Below are positions 1-9,700 of a stretch of DNA of 58,223 nucleotides, in pieces. The stretch's first letter is position 1; every line of letters starts with the position of its first letter. The DNA comes from Defluviitaleaceae bacterium. GTDB lineage: Bacteria > Bacillota > Clostridia > Lachnospirales > WQUN01. The notes below the pieces were generated by a model. That model saw only the letters and a list, made by a program, of their open reading frames with translations, did not search any database and was not told the DNA's origin. Position numbers and translations under genes: made by a program. The stretch lies in assembly GCA_009779835.1 (NCBI GenBank), contig WRBD01000015.1, positions 1 to 58,223 on the forward strand, read 5' to 3'.

Positions 1-472
1 GCAAGATTATTAGGTTGCCGGGGGGTTCTGCGGGGGCGAGACCTACAAGCATTCTCTGAAGTAGAATCAAATCTGCAATTTCCAACCGCCCATCGCGGTT
101 GATATCCGCCGCCCTAATGCAAAGTGGAACATCTCCGACTATCAAATGTCTCGCCAATAAAGTTGCACCGGCAGAAGTTATTCTGCCCGTATTACCTACG
201 TCGCCTGTTCGGAATCCATCCAAGCCGAGTCTTGTATTTGGTGCAGTTGTAAACGGCTCAATGGTTGTTGTTGCCAAGCCGGGTTCTTCCGATTTTAATT
301 CTGCAAAGAATTCTGCATCTTCTATGCAAGGAAAATATTCGCTACAATTCTCCCCTTGTAAATTTTCATTATCGTTACTATCCTGTGCAAATGCTGGATT
401 TATGGCAATTGCAAACACCACAAGAAAAATCAACAATAACGCAAAGGCTTTCCTTGCTTTTAACTTCATCAT
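1..472 (-). CDS. Secreted dockerin-domain protein, C-terminus beyond window
   Basis: The minus strand reads from an ATG at 472 without a stop to the window edge (157 codons). AGGGGGG lies just upstream of the start, and a second in-frame ATG follows at 469. Residues 1-30 are a typical signal peptide (basic start, hydrophobic core, AFA end). About 100 residues follow, then a two-part type I dockerin. The first part (GDVGNTGRITSAG) lacks canonical calcium ligands; the second (ADINRDGRLEIADL) keeps the D-x-N-x-D-G pattern. Dockerins bind cohesins and attach proteins to surface or secreted complexes; no cohesin is visible in this window. The short spacer between signal peptide and dockerin shows no catalytic domain. 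The metallophosphoesterase ending at 19130 also carries a dockerin. An overlapping plus-strand frame (99-551) is a shadow. Confidence 0.8.
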   Translation of the reverse strand, partial: MMKLKARKAFALLLIFLVVFAIAINPAFAQDSNDNENLQGENCSEYFPCIEDAEFFAELKSEEPGLATTTIEPFTTAPNTRLGLDGFRTGDVGNTGRITSAGATLLARHLIVGDVPLCIRAADINRDGRLEIADLILLQRMLVGLAPAEPPGNLIIL

Positions 473-505
473 GATAGTTACCCCCCTAGTAAAAGTATTT
501 GTTAC

Positions 506-534
506 TGTAGACTCAAGATGCACTTTCATGTCAA
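506..534 (-). promoter_or_regulatory. Possible promoter of the dockerin gene
   Basis: On the minus strand a perfect -35 hexamer TTGACA (529-534) is followed after 17 nt by TCTACA (506-511), a weak -10. It lies about 35 nt upstream of the ATG at 472. Confidence 0.4.
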
Positions 535-665
535 CAATTTTATTTTATTAGCATATATTGCCTATTTTTCAAGGTGAGTGTACCACATGAAACAACAGTT
601 TGCAATACTTGAAATGATTGAACTTTTACGTAGTAAATTCCGAAAGTAAGTGCCACAGTGGCGCG

Positions 666-887
666 AGGTGTGGCATTTAGTGTGTAAAACAAAAAATAGT
701 AGCATTAAGTCTGGGAAATTTCCTTAACGAAAGGAAAATTAAGATGACAGACTTAAAATCAACCGGTGGTAAGCACCTAACGCTTGATGAGCGTCAAGAA
801 ATCATGGAATGTCTCGACAAAGGTTTCAGTAATTCACCCGTATTCGATTTACTCTGCTCGTTGTTTCGTATTATTACGAAAAATTAA
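666..887 (+). mobile_element. IS30-family insertion sequence remnant (left end and 5' transposase)
   Basis: An ATG at 744, preceded by GAAAGG, opens a 47-codon frame ending at 887. Its first ~30 residues (KHLTLDERQEIMECL, then DKGFSN) match the N-terminal helix-turn-helix start of IS30-type transposases, which continue as 'IA..LG.S.TTISRE'. After about nucleotide 836 the similarity stops abruptly and unrelated residues run to a stop, so the DDE core is missing. The stretch 666-690 (GAGGTGTGGCATT then AGTGTGTAAAAC) resembles the terminal repeat layout of IS30 elements at the expected distance before the gene, and may be the left inverted repeat. No right end was found. The element is dead and marks an old insertion and deletion. 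Confidence 0.6.
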
Positions 888-905
888 TAACCTCGTTAAT
901 TTTTC
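878..905 (+). repeat. Perfect 10-bp inverted repeat (hairpin)
   Basis: GAAAAATTAA (878-887) and TTAATTTTTC (896-905) are exact complements with an 8-nt loop. The left arm ends in the stop codon of the truncated transposase frame, so it may act as a weak terminator. Confidence 0.5.
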
Positions 906-918
906 CCCGTTAAATGCC

Positions 919-951
919 AAATGCGAACGAGGAAATTCCTCATTCGCATTT
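919..951. repeat. 33-bp near-perfect palindrome
   Basis: Arms 919-934 and 936-951 (16 nt each, AAATGCGAA... and ...TTCGCATTT) are complementary except for one C/A mismatch, around a single central A. There is no T-run, so it is a cruciform-prone palindrome rather than a clear terminator. It lies directly after the IS remnant. Confidence 0.6.
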
Positions 952-1689
952 AGACATTAGTCGTATTGTAACACAAAATTAGTTTACATCAAGAATTTTT
1001 ATGAATTTCTTCTTTTGAAATTCACTTTGAAATTACTGCCGTTTTTCTATGATTCGCCGATTCGTAACCGCAAAAAACCCCCGTATGGGAACGAGTTGTT
1101 GAAATCAGGTAAACCGCCTTTATTGCGAGGTTTGCTGTATAGTCATCGTTTTTTAATAAATTTACTTTTCCTTTAATATGTTTCTTCGGCTGGCTTTAAA
1201 GGCTATAATCACGATACCAATTACAACAAACATGCTCGTGACATCAGAAGCGCGGCGAATGCGCTGACGATGCTTGCCGGTGCATTCACCTTCATCTATT
1301 TTCAGTTTTTTTGTTTTTTAAGTAAAGCCGAGGTCACGTGCCCCCGGCGGGTTGCCGCAACGCGAATAAAAGGTGCATGCGTGGGTAGCGAAGCCGAGCC
1401 GGTACCGGAGCCCGGTGCGCTACCCCCCTTATTTGCGGTGCGACGGATAATACAGTTGCAACATAGTACAGGTTAGAGCGGAATCGGTGCGGTCCGTTTC
1501 AAGGCGAGAAGCCCCTTCCGGAGATGGCAAAACCCGTTCATGGCATAAAACGTCTGTTTGATTGTTGCAAATACATAATATCCCCCTTCGTGTAATATGT
1601 CAATAATTATTTTTCATAAAAAGTAAGTTTATAGAATCTTCTTAGGCTTTACCGGGTTGTCGCAATTTTGTTTCACTTTATCGCTGATT

Positions 1690-1716
1690 TTGTCTTAATT
1701 GAATTTATATTATACT
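1690..1716 (+). promoter_or_regulatory. Possible promoter of the ABC-permease operon
   Basis: TTGTCT (1690-1695) and TATACT (1711-1716) are separated by 15 nt, which is short, in an AT-rich stretch about 40 nt before the TTG start at 1756. An alternative -10, TATTAT, overlaps at 1708-1713. Confidence 0.35.
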
Positions 1717-1755
1717 GCACATAAATAAAAAATTATTATGTGAGGTAGAGCAATT

Positions 1756-2622
1756 TTGCTAAACGGAAATTTTTTTGTACGAAAGAAAAGTGACGGGCTT
1801 GCCGCTCTCGCCTTCCTTGCGCCAAGTTTAATTGGGATATCGGTATTTTTACTTCTGCCGCTTCTTGATACCATTCGCAGAAGCTTTTACGATGTACGCG
1901 GTGCCAATTTTATCGGCTTGGACAGTTATGTATCGGTGATAAACAATCAGGCGTTTCGGCTGGCTGCGACAAACACATTAATGTTTACGTTAATTTGCAT
2001 TCCGCTTTTGTTGATTGTAAGTCTTGGTACGGCGTTGCTTCTGCGTTCAATTAAACCGTTGGGCAAGTTTTTTAAAACTACGTTTTTATTACCAATGGCT
2101 GTACCTGTGGCAAGCATCGTTTTGCTGTGGCAGGCGTTGTTTAACGAAAGAGGGCTTGCAAATACGCTTTTAATGCATGTCGGTTTGGAACCGATTGCAT
2201 TTATGGATTCCGGCGCGGCATTTTGGGTGCTTGTAGGTACTTACTTATGGAAAAATAACGGTTATAACATGATTTTATGGCTTGCGGGTTTGGACGGAAT
2301 TTCCGAAACACTGTACGAAGCTGCCCGTGTAGACGGCGCGGGCGCGTTGCAAAGTTTTAGATATGTTACATTGCCGTGTTTATTGCCGACAATCGGAATT
2401 GTGTCGATTTTATCTTTGCTTAACAGCTTCCGCGTTTTCAGGGAAGCTTACTTGGTTGCGGGAGCATATCCGAATGATTCTATGTACTTATTGCAGCACT
2501 TGTTTAATAACTGGTTTCAAAATTTAGATATCAGCAGATTAAGTGCGGCGGCTACAATGTTGGGGGTCGTGTTGCTTGCGATTATTCTTGTGATGCGGAG
2601 ATTTTTAGATGAAAAAGAGTAG
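1756..2622 (+). CDS. Carbohydrate ABC transporter permease (MalF/UgpA type)
   Basis: This 288-residue inner-membrane protein has about six hydrophobic segments and the binding-protein-dependent permease signature near residues 192-215 (EAARVDGAGALQSF, then LPCLLP). That is the EAA loop that contacts the ATPase. Size and N-terminus (FLAPSLIGISVFLLLPLL) fit the CUT1 sugar permease family. The start is TTG at 1756, with GAGGT 9 nt upstream. It overlaps the next permease by 14 nt, so the pair should form one heterodimeric channel. No solute-binding protein or ATP-binding subunit gene lies nearby; in Gram-positives a shared MsmX-type ATPase encoded elsewhere often serves such pairs. The substrate is unknown. 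Confidence 0.85.
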   Translation: MLNGNFFVRKKSDGLAALAFLAPSLIGISVFLLLPLLDTIRRSFYDVRGANFIGLDSYVSVINNQAFRLAATNTLMFTLICIPLLLIVSLGTALLLRSIKPLGKFFKTTFLLPMAVPVASIVLLWQALFNERGLANTLLMHVGLEPIAFMDSGAAFWVLVGTYLWKNNGYNMILWLAGLDGISETLYEAARVDGAGALQSFRYVTLPCLLPTIGIVSILSLLNSFRVFREAYLVAGAYPNDSMYLLQHLFNNWFQNLDISRLSAAATMLGVVLLAIILVMRRFLDEKE

Positions 2623-3460
2623 AGTCGCGATTTTATATTTCATTCCGCTGACAGCAATGGCGTTTTTTGTTATATGGCCACTATGGTTTATGGTCATGGG
2701 TTCGTTAATGCCGCTGGATGAGCTAAACATCACGATAGGCCCGGCACTTACATCGGCGGAAGGTTATTCCATTTGGCCGATTCTCCCGACATGGCCGACT
2801 TTACAGCCTTTAGTCGCGTTGCTTTTAGATACGCCGCAATTTTTCGTTATGTTTTGGAACACGTTCAGGCTGGTTATTCCATCCGTTGTGGGGCAATTAA
2901 TTTTCGGTGCGCCTGCTGCATGGGCTTTAAGCCGCTTTCGTTTTCGCGGCAGAAAAATCATTGCCACGATTTATATATCGCTTATGCTAATGCCGTTTCA
3001 AGTAACAATGGTGCCGAATTTTTTAGTCATAGACCGCTTGGGGCTTATGAATAATATTTGGGCTGTTATACTGCCGTTTGCGTTTTCTGCGTTCCCTGTT
3101 TTCATTATGATGCGTGGTTTTGACGCAATTCCGCGTGCCTTAATGGAAGCGGCAAATATAGACGGCGCGGGGCATTTGCGAATTTTTTTTTATGTGGGGT
3201 TGCCGCTGGGTGTACCGAGTATTCTTGCGGCACTTGTGTTGGGCTTTTTGGAAATTTGGGGCGCGATAGAACAACCCATGACATTTTTAAATGACCCGTC
3301 TACATGGCCGCTGTCGTTATTCCTTCCGCAAATTGTTGCGGAAGAATTGGGGCTTGCAATGGTTGCGTCACTGTTAATGCTAATGCCCGCAGCACTGTTT
3401 TTCTTTTTCGGTCAAAAATATCTTGAGCTTGGAATACAATCCACCGGAGTCAAGGAGTAA
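2609..3460 (+). CDS. Carbohydrate ABC transporter permease (MalG type)
   Basis: This 283-residue protein is the second half of the permease pair. It has six predicted membrane segments and the EAA signature at about residues 180-205 (EAANIDGAGHLRIFF). The N-terminal YFIPLTAMAFFVIWPLW and an APAAWALSRFRF stretch are typical of MalG-like proteins. It starts inside the 3' end of the upstream permease, implying translational coupling. It ends 2 nt before the coiled-coil adaptor gene, with AAGGAG at the junction, so the three genes are one transcript. A permease directly followed by an HlyD-like adaptor is unusual for a sugar importer. Confidence 0.85.
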   Translation: MKKSRVAILYFIPLTAMAFFVIWPLWFMVMGSLMPLDELNITIGPALTSAEGYSIWPILPTWPTLQPLVALLLDTPQFFVMFWNTFRLVIPSVVGQLIFGAPAAWALSRFRFRGRKIIATIYISLMLMPFQVTMVPNFLVIDRLGLMNNIWAVILPFAFSAFPVFIMMRGFDAIPRALMEAANIDGAGHLRIFFYVGLPLGVPSILAALVLGFLEIWGAIEQPMTFLNDPSTWPLSLFLPQIVAEELGLAMVASLLMLMPAALFFFFGQKYLELGIQSTGVKE

Positions 3461-3462
3461 TT

Positions 3463-5676
3463 ATGAAAAATTTATTGAAAAATTCCGACCCAAATCAACG
3501 CCGCGCCGCAAATAATATTTTTATATTTTTGGCGGCAATGCTTGTGTTTACGTTAATCGCCCGCGGAACAAACGGAGCGACCCTTGCAAGGGTCACGGTA
3601 TCCATGCCCGCAAGAGGCGAAATTATTGAATCAATAAATGGCACGGCAACGGTCTTTTCCACCGATATTATTGACGTAACCGTAATAGAAGGGCTTACAA
3701 TTAATGAAATGTTTATAAATGAAGGGCAAGAATTGCTGGTTGGCGACGCTATCGCCGAATTTTGCTTGGAAGAGCTTTTGGAAAAACGCGCACGCGAAAA
3801 CGCGAGACTGGAACAAATGCATCTTGAATTGGAACGATTAGAACGCACCGAACCTGTTGACACAAGCTCTGTAGATAATGCGCGGCGCACATTAAATCGT
3901 GCGAATGAAGATTATGTTTCCGCTGTTGAAGAAGACGAAAAAGATATAAATACCGCAAGAGAAAATCTTGAATCGCTTTTAGATGAATATGAAAACAACT
4001 CAACGGCTTTACGAACTTATGCCCGTGCGTTGGAAGATTTTCTTGCTACAGAAGAACAGGGACGTGAAGATATCGCCTCCGCGCAAGAAACCCTGTATGA
4101 ATTACTTTTAGAGCCGCCGGATGAATCGGAAGACAACGCATTGCAATCTGCCATACGAAATCATGCCCGCGCATTGGATGACTATAACACTGTCGTTGAG
4201 CAGGGTGAAGAAGATATAGCCGAAGCACAAGAAGCGTTAACCGAAGCGCGAAGAAATTCATCCGCCGACCGCACCGCATTGGACAACGCACGTCGTACTT
4301 ATGACCGCGCAAAAGAAGACTATGATACCGCAAGAGAACGCGGACAAGCCAATGTTGACACGGCAGAGCGCGTTTTGCTAAACGCGATTCGCGTACGCAA
4401 TGATGCGTTAGCGGCAGACCCTCCGGATGAAGCGGCAATAGCGTCGGCAATGGCAGAAGTTGAAAAAGCGCGAGCCGCGGTTGATACGGCGCAAACCGCA
4501 ATGGACGATAATTTAGCCACTATAACGCGCAGATTGGAAGACGCGGAAACAAGTTTAAATCAAGCACGGCAAAATTTTAACAACAGCCGGGAAAATGAAA
4601 TTGAAAAGCTGGAAAACGCATTAGAAACGGCGCAATCCCGAGCAACAGACAACCGGCTAACTGCCGCCCGCAGATTGGAAGACACGGAAGTAAACTTGGC
4701 GCAAGCGCAACAAAATTTTGCAAATAACCGTGAAAAAGAAATAGAACTGGCGCAAACCGCATTGGAAGCGGCGGAAACCCGTGCAAGTGATAACCTTTCA
4801 ACAGCGACATGCAGGCTGGAAGACGCGTCACATTCGGTTAGTACCGAAGTGGAGAACGCGCAAAAAGCACTGCAAACGGCAATCGACAGAGCAAGAGATA
4901 ATCGTCAAACAGGGTCGCGCCGCGTGGAAGATGCCCGTGCTTCTCTTGCATCGGCGGAATTCACACATCAGCGAAACGTACAACAAAACGCAGATACAGT
5001 GGCGCAAAATAGAATTAACTCGGTAACATTGACATTGGATATCGCCGCGCAACAAGATGTTGTTGACACGTTGGATAATTTAATTTTGGCAAACGGAATT
5101 TTATATTCAGAAGAGGTAGGAGTAGTCGCAACGGCAATGACAAGAAATTCCGTTATAGGGAAAACACCAATTATCACAATAAGAGACACCGAAGGCGGAT
5201 TTGAAGCGCAAATGCAAATTCTGCGAACCGAAGCGGAACAGCTTTCCGTAGGAAGCGAAAGCGAAGTGACAACCGGGGGCGGCAATATGTTTTTCACGCC
5301 CACAACAACAGGAATTGTATCCGCCATTTCCGCGCCCGACGATAACGACAGGGTAACAATTTCAATCGCTCTGCCCGAAAGCAACTGGAACGCAGGGCAA
5401 AGAATTGACGCACAAATCGTTTTAAACCGCGGAAGCTATGACATGAGTGTTCCTATTTCGGCACTGCGTTCCGATAATTTTGGTTATTTCGTATACGTTG
5501 TGGGCCAGCGCAACACGGTACTCGGGTTGCAAAATGTCGTAGAGCGCGTAAATGTAAATGTTTTAGCTTCCGACAATGACACGGTATCCGTGACGGGGGT
5601 CAGCAGAGCTTGCCAAGTTATTTCCGCAAGCAACCGCGCCGTAAACGTCGGTGACCGCGTTCGGGTGAATGAGTAA
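3463..5676 (+). CDS. HlyD-like membrane fusion/adaptor protein with long coiled coil
   Basis: A 737-residue protein. One membrane anchor (about residues 20-38) is followed by an adaptor-type beta segment (about 53-102, IIDVTVIEG...INEGQELLVGDAI, like the lipoyl/barrel-sandwich hairpin of HlyD proteins). Then come about 415 residues of heptad-rich coiled coil (about 106-520) and a C-terminal beta region (about 560-737) ending in RVNE. The coil is built of imperfect ~40-residue repeats sharing RRLED, QARQNF or QAQQNF and RATDN/RASDN-like words, as if grown by internal duplication. Family knowledge: such adaptors bridge an inner-membrane pump to the cell envelope; in Gram-positives they accompany MacB-type exporters. 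The next gene starts inside its stop codon (TAATG). The role alongside sugar permeases is unclear. Confidence 0.7.
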   Translation: MKNLLKNSDPNQRRAANNIFIFLAAMLVFTLIARGTNGATLARVTVSMPARGEIIESINGTATVFSTDIIDVTVIEGLTINEMFINEGQELLVGDAIAEFCLEELLEKRARENARLEQMHLELERLERTEPVDTSSVDNARRTLNRANEDYVSAVEEDEKDINTARENLESLLDEYENNSTALRTYARALEDFLATEEQGREDIASAQETLYELLLEPPDESEDNALQSAIRNHARALDDYNTVVEQGEEDIAEAQEALTEARRNSSADRTALDNARRTYDRAKEDYDTARERGQANVDTAERVLLNAIRVRNDALAADPPDEAAIASAMAEVEKARAAVDTAQTAMDDNLATITRRLEDAETSLNQARQNFNNSRENEIEKLENALETAQSRATDNRLTAARRLEDTEVNLAQAQQNFANNREKEIELAQTALEAAETRASDNLSTATCRLEDASHSVSTEVENAQKALQTAIDRARDNRQTGSRRVEDARASLASAEFTHQRNVQQNADTVAQNRINSVTLTLDIAAQQDVVDTLDNLILANGILYSEEVGVVATAMTRNSVIGKTPIITIRDTEGGFEAQMQILRTEAEQLSVGSESEVTTGGGNMFFTPTTTGIVSAISAPDDNDRVTISIALPESNWNAGQRIDAQIVLNRGSYDMSVPISALRSDNFGYFVYVVGQRNTVLGLQNVVERVNVNVLASDNDTVSVTGVSRACQVISASNRAVNVGDRVRVNE

Positions 5677-6644
5677 TGAAGAGAATAATTTTATGGTGCG
5701 TATTATGTATTTTATTAATTGCCGGCTTACTGCAAGCGAACACAATACGCCGATTCTCCGCAACATCTTTGCGCTACACCAACGCTATAAGCGGTAATGC
5801 CGCTTACAGGTCGCGTCAATACGCAATCGACAACCCGGAAACTTTTTGGCCGACTTTTTGGAGCGAAACCACTGTTTCGGTTTCCACGCCACACAGAGAA
5901 ACAAACACCGCCGCAATCAATTTTTCGGGCGATGCAACTTTGGTATGGCACGCAAAATATCTGACAGGCAGTGCACCAAGCCCGCTTGACGGTAACGGCA
6001 TAGCTGTATCGGAAGCCCTTGCGCATAGTTTATGGGGCAGTACGGATATCGTCGGAAAAACCGCACAGGTAGACGAAGAAGAACGAACCGTGCGGGGTGT
6101 ATTTCAAGATGAAAAAGAACTTGCACTAATAGCTTTTCACATAGAAGATACGTCTCAACGCTGGCACGGAGTTGAACTTTCCGTCGGCGAAAACAGCCCC
6201 ACACGGCACGAAGCGGAAAGCTTTGCAATATCTTCCGGCATCGGCAGACCGGATTATTTACTTACCGGCAATGTAATTTTTCTTGCCGGTTTCATGTCGA
6301 TATTTCCGCTTCTGATTATTGGCGCATACGTATTGGTTATGCTTATTAAGTTTATGCGGAATTATTTTCCTCAACTTTTCGCGCCGATTTTCTTTATAAT
6401 ATTTGTACTTGCCGCAGTTTTTCTTCCAACCCTGCTTGATACCCTGCCGCCGTGGTTAATTCCCACCCATTGGAGCGATTTTTCTTTTTGGTCTTCGCTT
6501 CTTAGCCAAGCAGGGGACAGCGCAAGGGAATTTTTAAGCGTACCCCCCGTACTGCGTGATATTGAATTGCGAGTATATCTTCTGCGTCAGGTTGGAATTT
6601 TATTATTATCCACTTGTTGCAGTATTAAAATCACAGCGGTTTGA
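5676..6644 (+). CDS. MacB-like extracytoplasmic-domain membrane protein
   Basis: A 322-residue protein with an N-terminal membrane anchor (residues 5-20). An extracytoplasmic domain of about 170 residues contains a stretch typical of the MacB periplasmic core domain (GIAVSEALAHSLWGSTDIVG, followed by KTAQV and VRGVFQDE). Hydrophobic segments follow near 200-230, 238-262 and 300-318. It lacks the standard three-helix FtsX/MacB C-terminus and any ATPase domain. Translation is coupled to the adaptor gene by a 1-nt overlap. The stop codon is shared with the -35 box of the next transcription unit. It may form a reduced export or sensing module with the adaptor; function is inferred from the domain only. 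Confidence 0.55.
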   Translation: MKRIILWCVLCILLIAGLLQANTIRRFSATSLRYTNAISGNAAYRSRQYAIDNPETFWPTFWSETTVSVSTPHRETNTAAINFSGDATLVWHAKYLTGSAPSPLDGNGIAVSEALAHSLWGSTDIVGKTAQVDEEERTVRGVFQDEKELALIAFHIEDTSQRWHGVELSVGENSPTRHEAESFAISSGIGRPDYLLTGNVIFLAGFMSIFPLLIIGAYVLVMLIKFMRNYFPQLFAPIFFIIFVLAAVFLPTLLDTLPPWLIPTHWSDFSFWSSLLSQAGDSAREFLSVPPVLRDIELRVYLLRQVGILLLSTCCSIKITAV

Positions 6645-6667
6645 TAATTTTATTCTGTCTCAATATA
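6639..6667 (+). promoter_or_regulatory. Promoter of the S8 protease gene
   Basis: TTGATA (6639-6644) and TATAAT (6662-6667) are 17 nt apart, an excellent vegetative-type promoter. The -35 overlaps the TGA stop of the preceding gene. The start codon at 6702 follows an AAAGGGGTG ribosome site. Confidence 0.7.
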
Positions 6668-6701
6668 ATAACAAGCATTAACCATTTAAAGGGGTGCTGT
6701 T

Positions 6702-9700
6702 ATGAGAAGAAAAACGGGACGTATTATATCTTTTTTGATTGCTTTATTAATGATATTTGCCACACCAGCGGTTCATGGTGGTGAATTAAACGCAGTCATA
6801 GATATTTTGCCTCACGAACATGAAGCTTTTGGGCGGGACGGGCTAATCAATCACCCTGAAATGGAATACTTTAGTTATTCCCGACGGGAATCCATGCCGG
6901 AAATACAGGGGGCGAGAGAACACAGCGGGCTTATCGGTTTTGAGGGCGAATACGTGCTTGGAAATGATAATAGCCCTGTCGGTGTTATTGTTCTTTTTCA
7001 AAGCGGCCCGGCGGAAGTTCAGGTGGTTGAGTCACAAATGGACGGTCAACCCGTCACGCCCTTCGCCGCCGAAAAAATAGCCGAAGATGACCACGTTTTA
7101 TTCCGGCAGGAGTTAAACGCGCTCTTTGGTGTTACCGGGCAAGAAGTGCAACCAATGTCACAGAACTATGAAATCCGATGGGAATATCGGCGGGCGATAA
7201 ACGGCGTGAGTTTAACTTTGCCGTCCGATATGGTGGCGGAGTTAGCTGATTTCAAAAGTGTACGCGCCGTCTTCCCAAATCCGTTGATAACGATTGAACC
7301 TTTTGAAGAAATTTCAAATATAACAACCACAACTCCGCAAAGTATTAACATAAGCCCTCCGGGTATGGCACCCGGCAGGGCTACAATGCGTGCGGATGAA
7401 ATGCACGCGCTTGGATACAGGGGCAAAGATGTCCTTATAGCCGTGATTGACACGGGAATTAATTACACGCACCCGGCACTTGCGGACGCGTTTCCAAGTT
7501 TAGAAGAAATGCAATCACGTAATCCCAATATAACTGAAAGGGATACCATAAACGGAATTTTTTACGGGCGAAATTTTTATTGGGACAGCATTCCCTTGAA
7601 TGACCCCAATGAATCAATAAATCGTACCAATCACGGTACGCATGTTGCCGGCACAATCGCAGGCCGCGACACGGGCGAAGATGTAGCCATTCTTGGTGTC
7701 GCGCCCGAGGCGAAGGTTATATCTTATCGAGTTCTTGGCCCGGACAACAGCGGTCCGCTCGATGTAGTTTTGGCAGCTATCGACAAAACAGCCCATGACA
7801 GACCCGACATTGTAAATATGTCTTTGGGAACGGACTTAAACAGCCCCGTATGTATTCTTGCGTTGGCGGTTAATAATATCATGCTGGCGCATCCGAATAT
7901 TACATTTACAATTTCGGCGGGTAACAGTGGGCGGCATGGTTTCTATACTGTGGGTACACCCGCGTCCGCTACAATGGCTATTACAGTGGGAAGCGCGGCT
8001 CTCAGCCCTACGGAGACGGACGAGTACCAAATTGAGTTAAGCGATTTTTCTTCAACGGGGCCAGTTAATGATAGTTATGAAATTAAACCCGATATTATAG
8101 CCCACGGTTCAAATGTACTTTCTGCGGTACCCAATTGGTCATCGCAAACGGGATACAGCCATATGTCAGGCACATCCATGTCCGCGCCGCATATTGCGGG
8201 GGCGGTGGCTCTTTTAGTTGAATACAGCCGCAAAAACAACGGCACCGCTTGGAATTCAGAGGAAATTAAAACACGCTTAATGAACACCACCATCCCGATG
8301 GAAGGCTACGGCGTGTTTGAAACAGGCGCGGGATACGCGGACGTTTTTGCCGCGGCTTTTACCGATACGGTGGTTTTCATAAATTACAATCAAGTGGTAA
8401 TTCATCCCGATGCTTTTGATGTATTTGATTTTATGGCAACAAGCACCGGCTCTTTAAGTTTTGGCGAACACACGATACTTGCCGATGACCCTCCGCAAAT
8501 GGTTGAACGAACGCTTTCCGCTTCAATAAATAATTTCGGTTCGGATGAAAGGCAATATACGCTCGCATATGAATTTAAAAAAAATCCAAACGACGCGGCA
8601 AGTTTAAGTTTTAGCGGCGTGTCTGAAAATATTTTAATCGGCGCGGGAGAAACCGCCGCGTTTAATGTAACAATCTCCGCTGCAAGCAAAGCCGCGACAA
8701 GCGGTTTTTACGAAGGCTTCGTTTATGTAAAGAGCGGCACGGAAACGGTTGCGGCTTTGCCCTTTGCGTTTGTTCTTAAAGTTGAGGAACCGCCGGTTTT
8801 CACTAGGACGCATATTCCGGACGGTTTTGTCGGGTTTTCATATTGGGCGGGATTATCAGTAAGAAGCTTAGGACCGATAACCGATTTTAAAATAATAGCG
8901 GGCGAACTTCCTCCCGGTTTATTTTTGCACCACAGCGAAAGCCGGGGCGATATTCGTTGGCTTGACATTGAAGGATTTCCGGAGGCAACAGGAACATTTC
9001 CTTTGACTTTGCGAGTGGAAAATGCCGCAGGTTTTATCGAAGAAGAATTTATAATTACGGTGCGGAATGACAGACCGGATTCGCCCGTTATTATAACAAC
9101 GGAACTACCGGGCGGCGAAGTCGGAGAGTGGTATTCGGCGTATATTGAAATACGTGTCGGGGATATAGACCAAATTGCAGCCGGCTTGGGCGGACGGTTG
9201 CCACCCGGTTTGAATATTTTTCGTAATTGGACATATGAGGACGGTTATTTATATTTTTATATTGAAGGCATTCCCACCGAAAACGGAATTTGGTCTTTCG
9301 TTTTTGCGGCGGCAACCGATTTTGGTGCTACCGAGTGGGTATATTTTACCATACTAATCGGTGACGACAGCCACTTTGTTGATATAACAGATTCCTTTGA
9401 ATGTCCGAATTTCCTTGACTTGGTGCGCAGGAGTTTTGCTACACCTGACAGACCGGTTTATGACGTGGACGTAGTAAACAGAACGGTTTTAATAGCAGAC
9501 AATAGGTATATAACAAGCTTGGCGGGCATAGAACATTTCACCGCATTGAGAGACTTTCGGGCAATGTCGAATTTATTAACTGATGCTGACTTTTCAAATA
9601 ATCATAAATTAGAAACGGCAGTTCTGCGTTTAAACTTCCTTACAAGCTTGGATGTGTCCTCGAATCCTGACCTTTGGTGGCTTGTTGTAAATGAAAATTT

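Larger units (their letters stand above)
473..1755. other. Gene-poor 1.28 kb stretch
   Basis: Apart from the promoter region at 506-534, the IS30 remnant, two inverted repeats (878-951) and the promoter before 1756, I see no convincing gene. A 68-codon plus-strand frame at 1270-1476 lacks a ribosome site and runs through an unusually GC-rich patch (1330-1430). A 23-codon hydrophobic minus-strand frame (1162-1233) ends in a basic tail but has no ribosome site. The stretch looks like a decayed insertion zone. Confidence 0.5.

Noticed and set aside
99-551. 150-codon plus-strand open frame
   Set aside because: It overlaps the minus-strand dockerin gene, which has a signal peptide, a strong ribosome site and a recognisable domain; the plus frame has none.
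1162-1233. 23-codon hydrophobic minus-strand peptide with basic tail (possible second small toxin)
   Set aside because: The membrane helix plus basic tail is suggestive, but there is no Shine-Dalgarno, TVYE word, own terminator or antisense promoter like those at 40817-41184.
1270-1476. 68-codon plus-strand frame in the left gene-poor region
   Set aside because: No ribosome site, odd composition, and it crosses a GC-rich patch; the product matches nothing I recognise.
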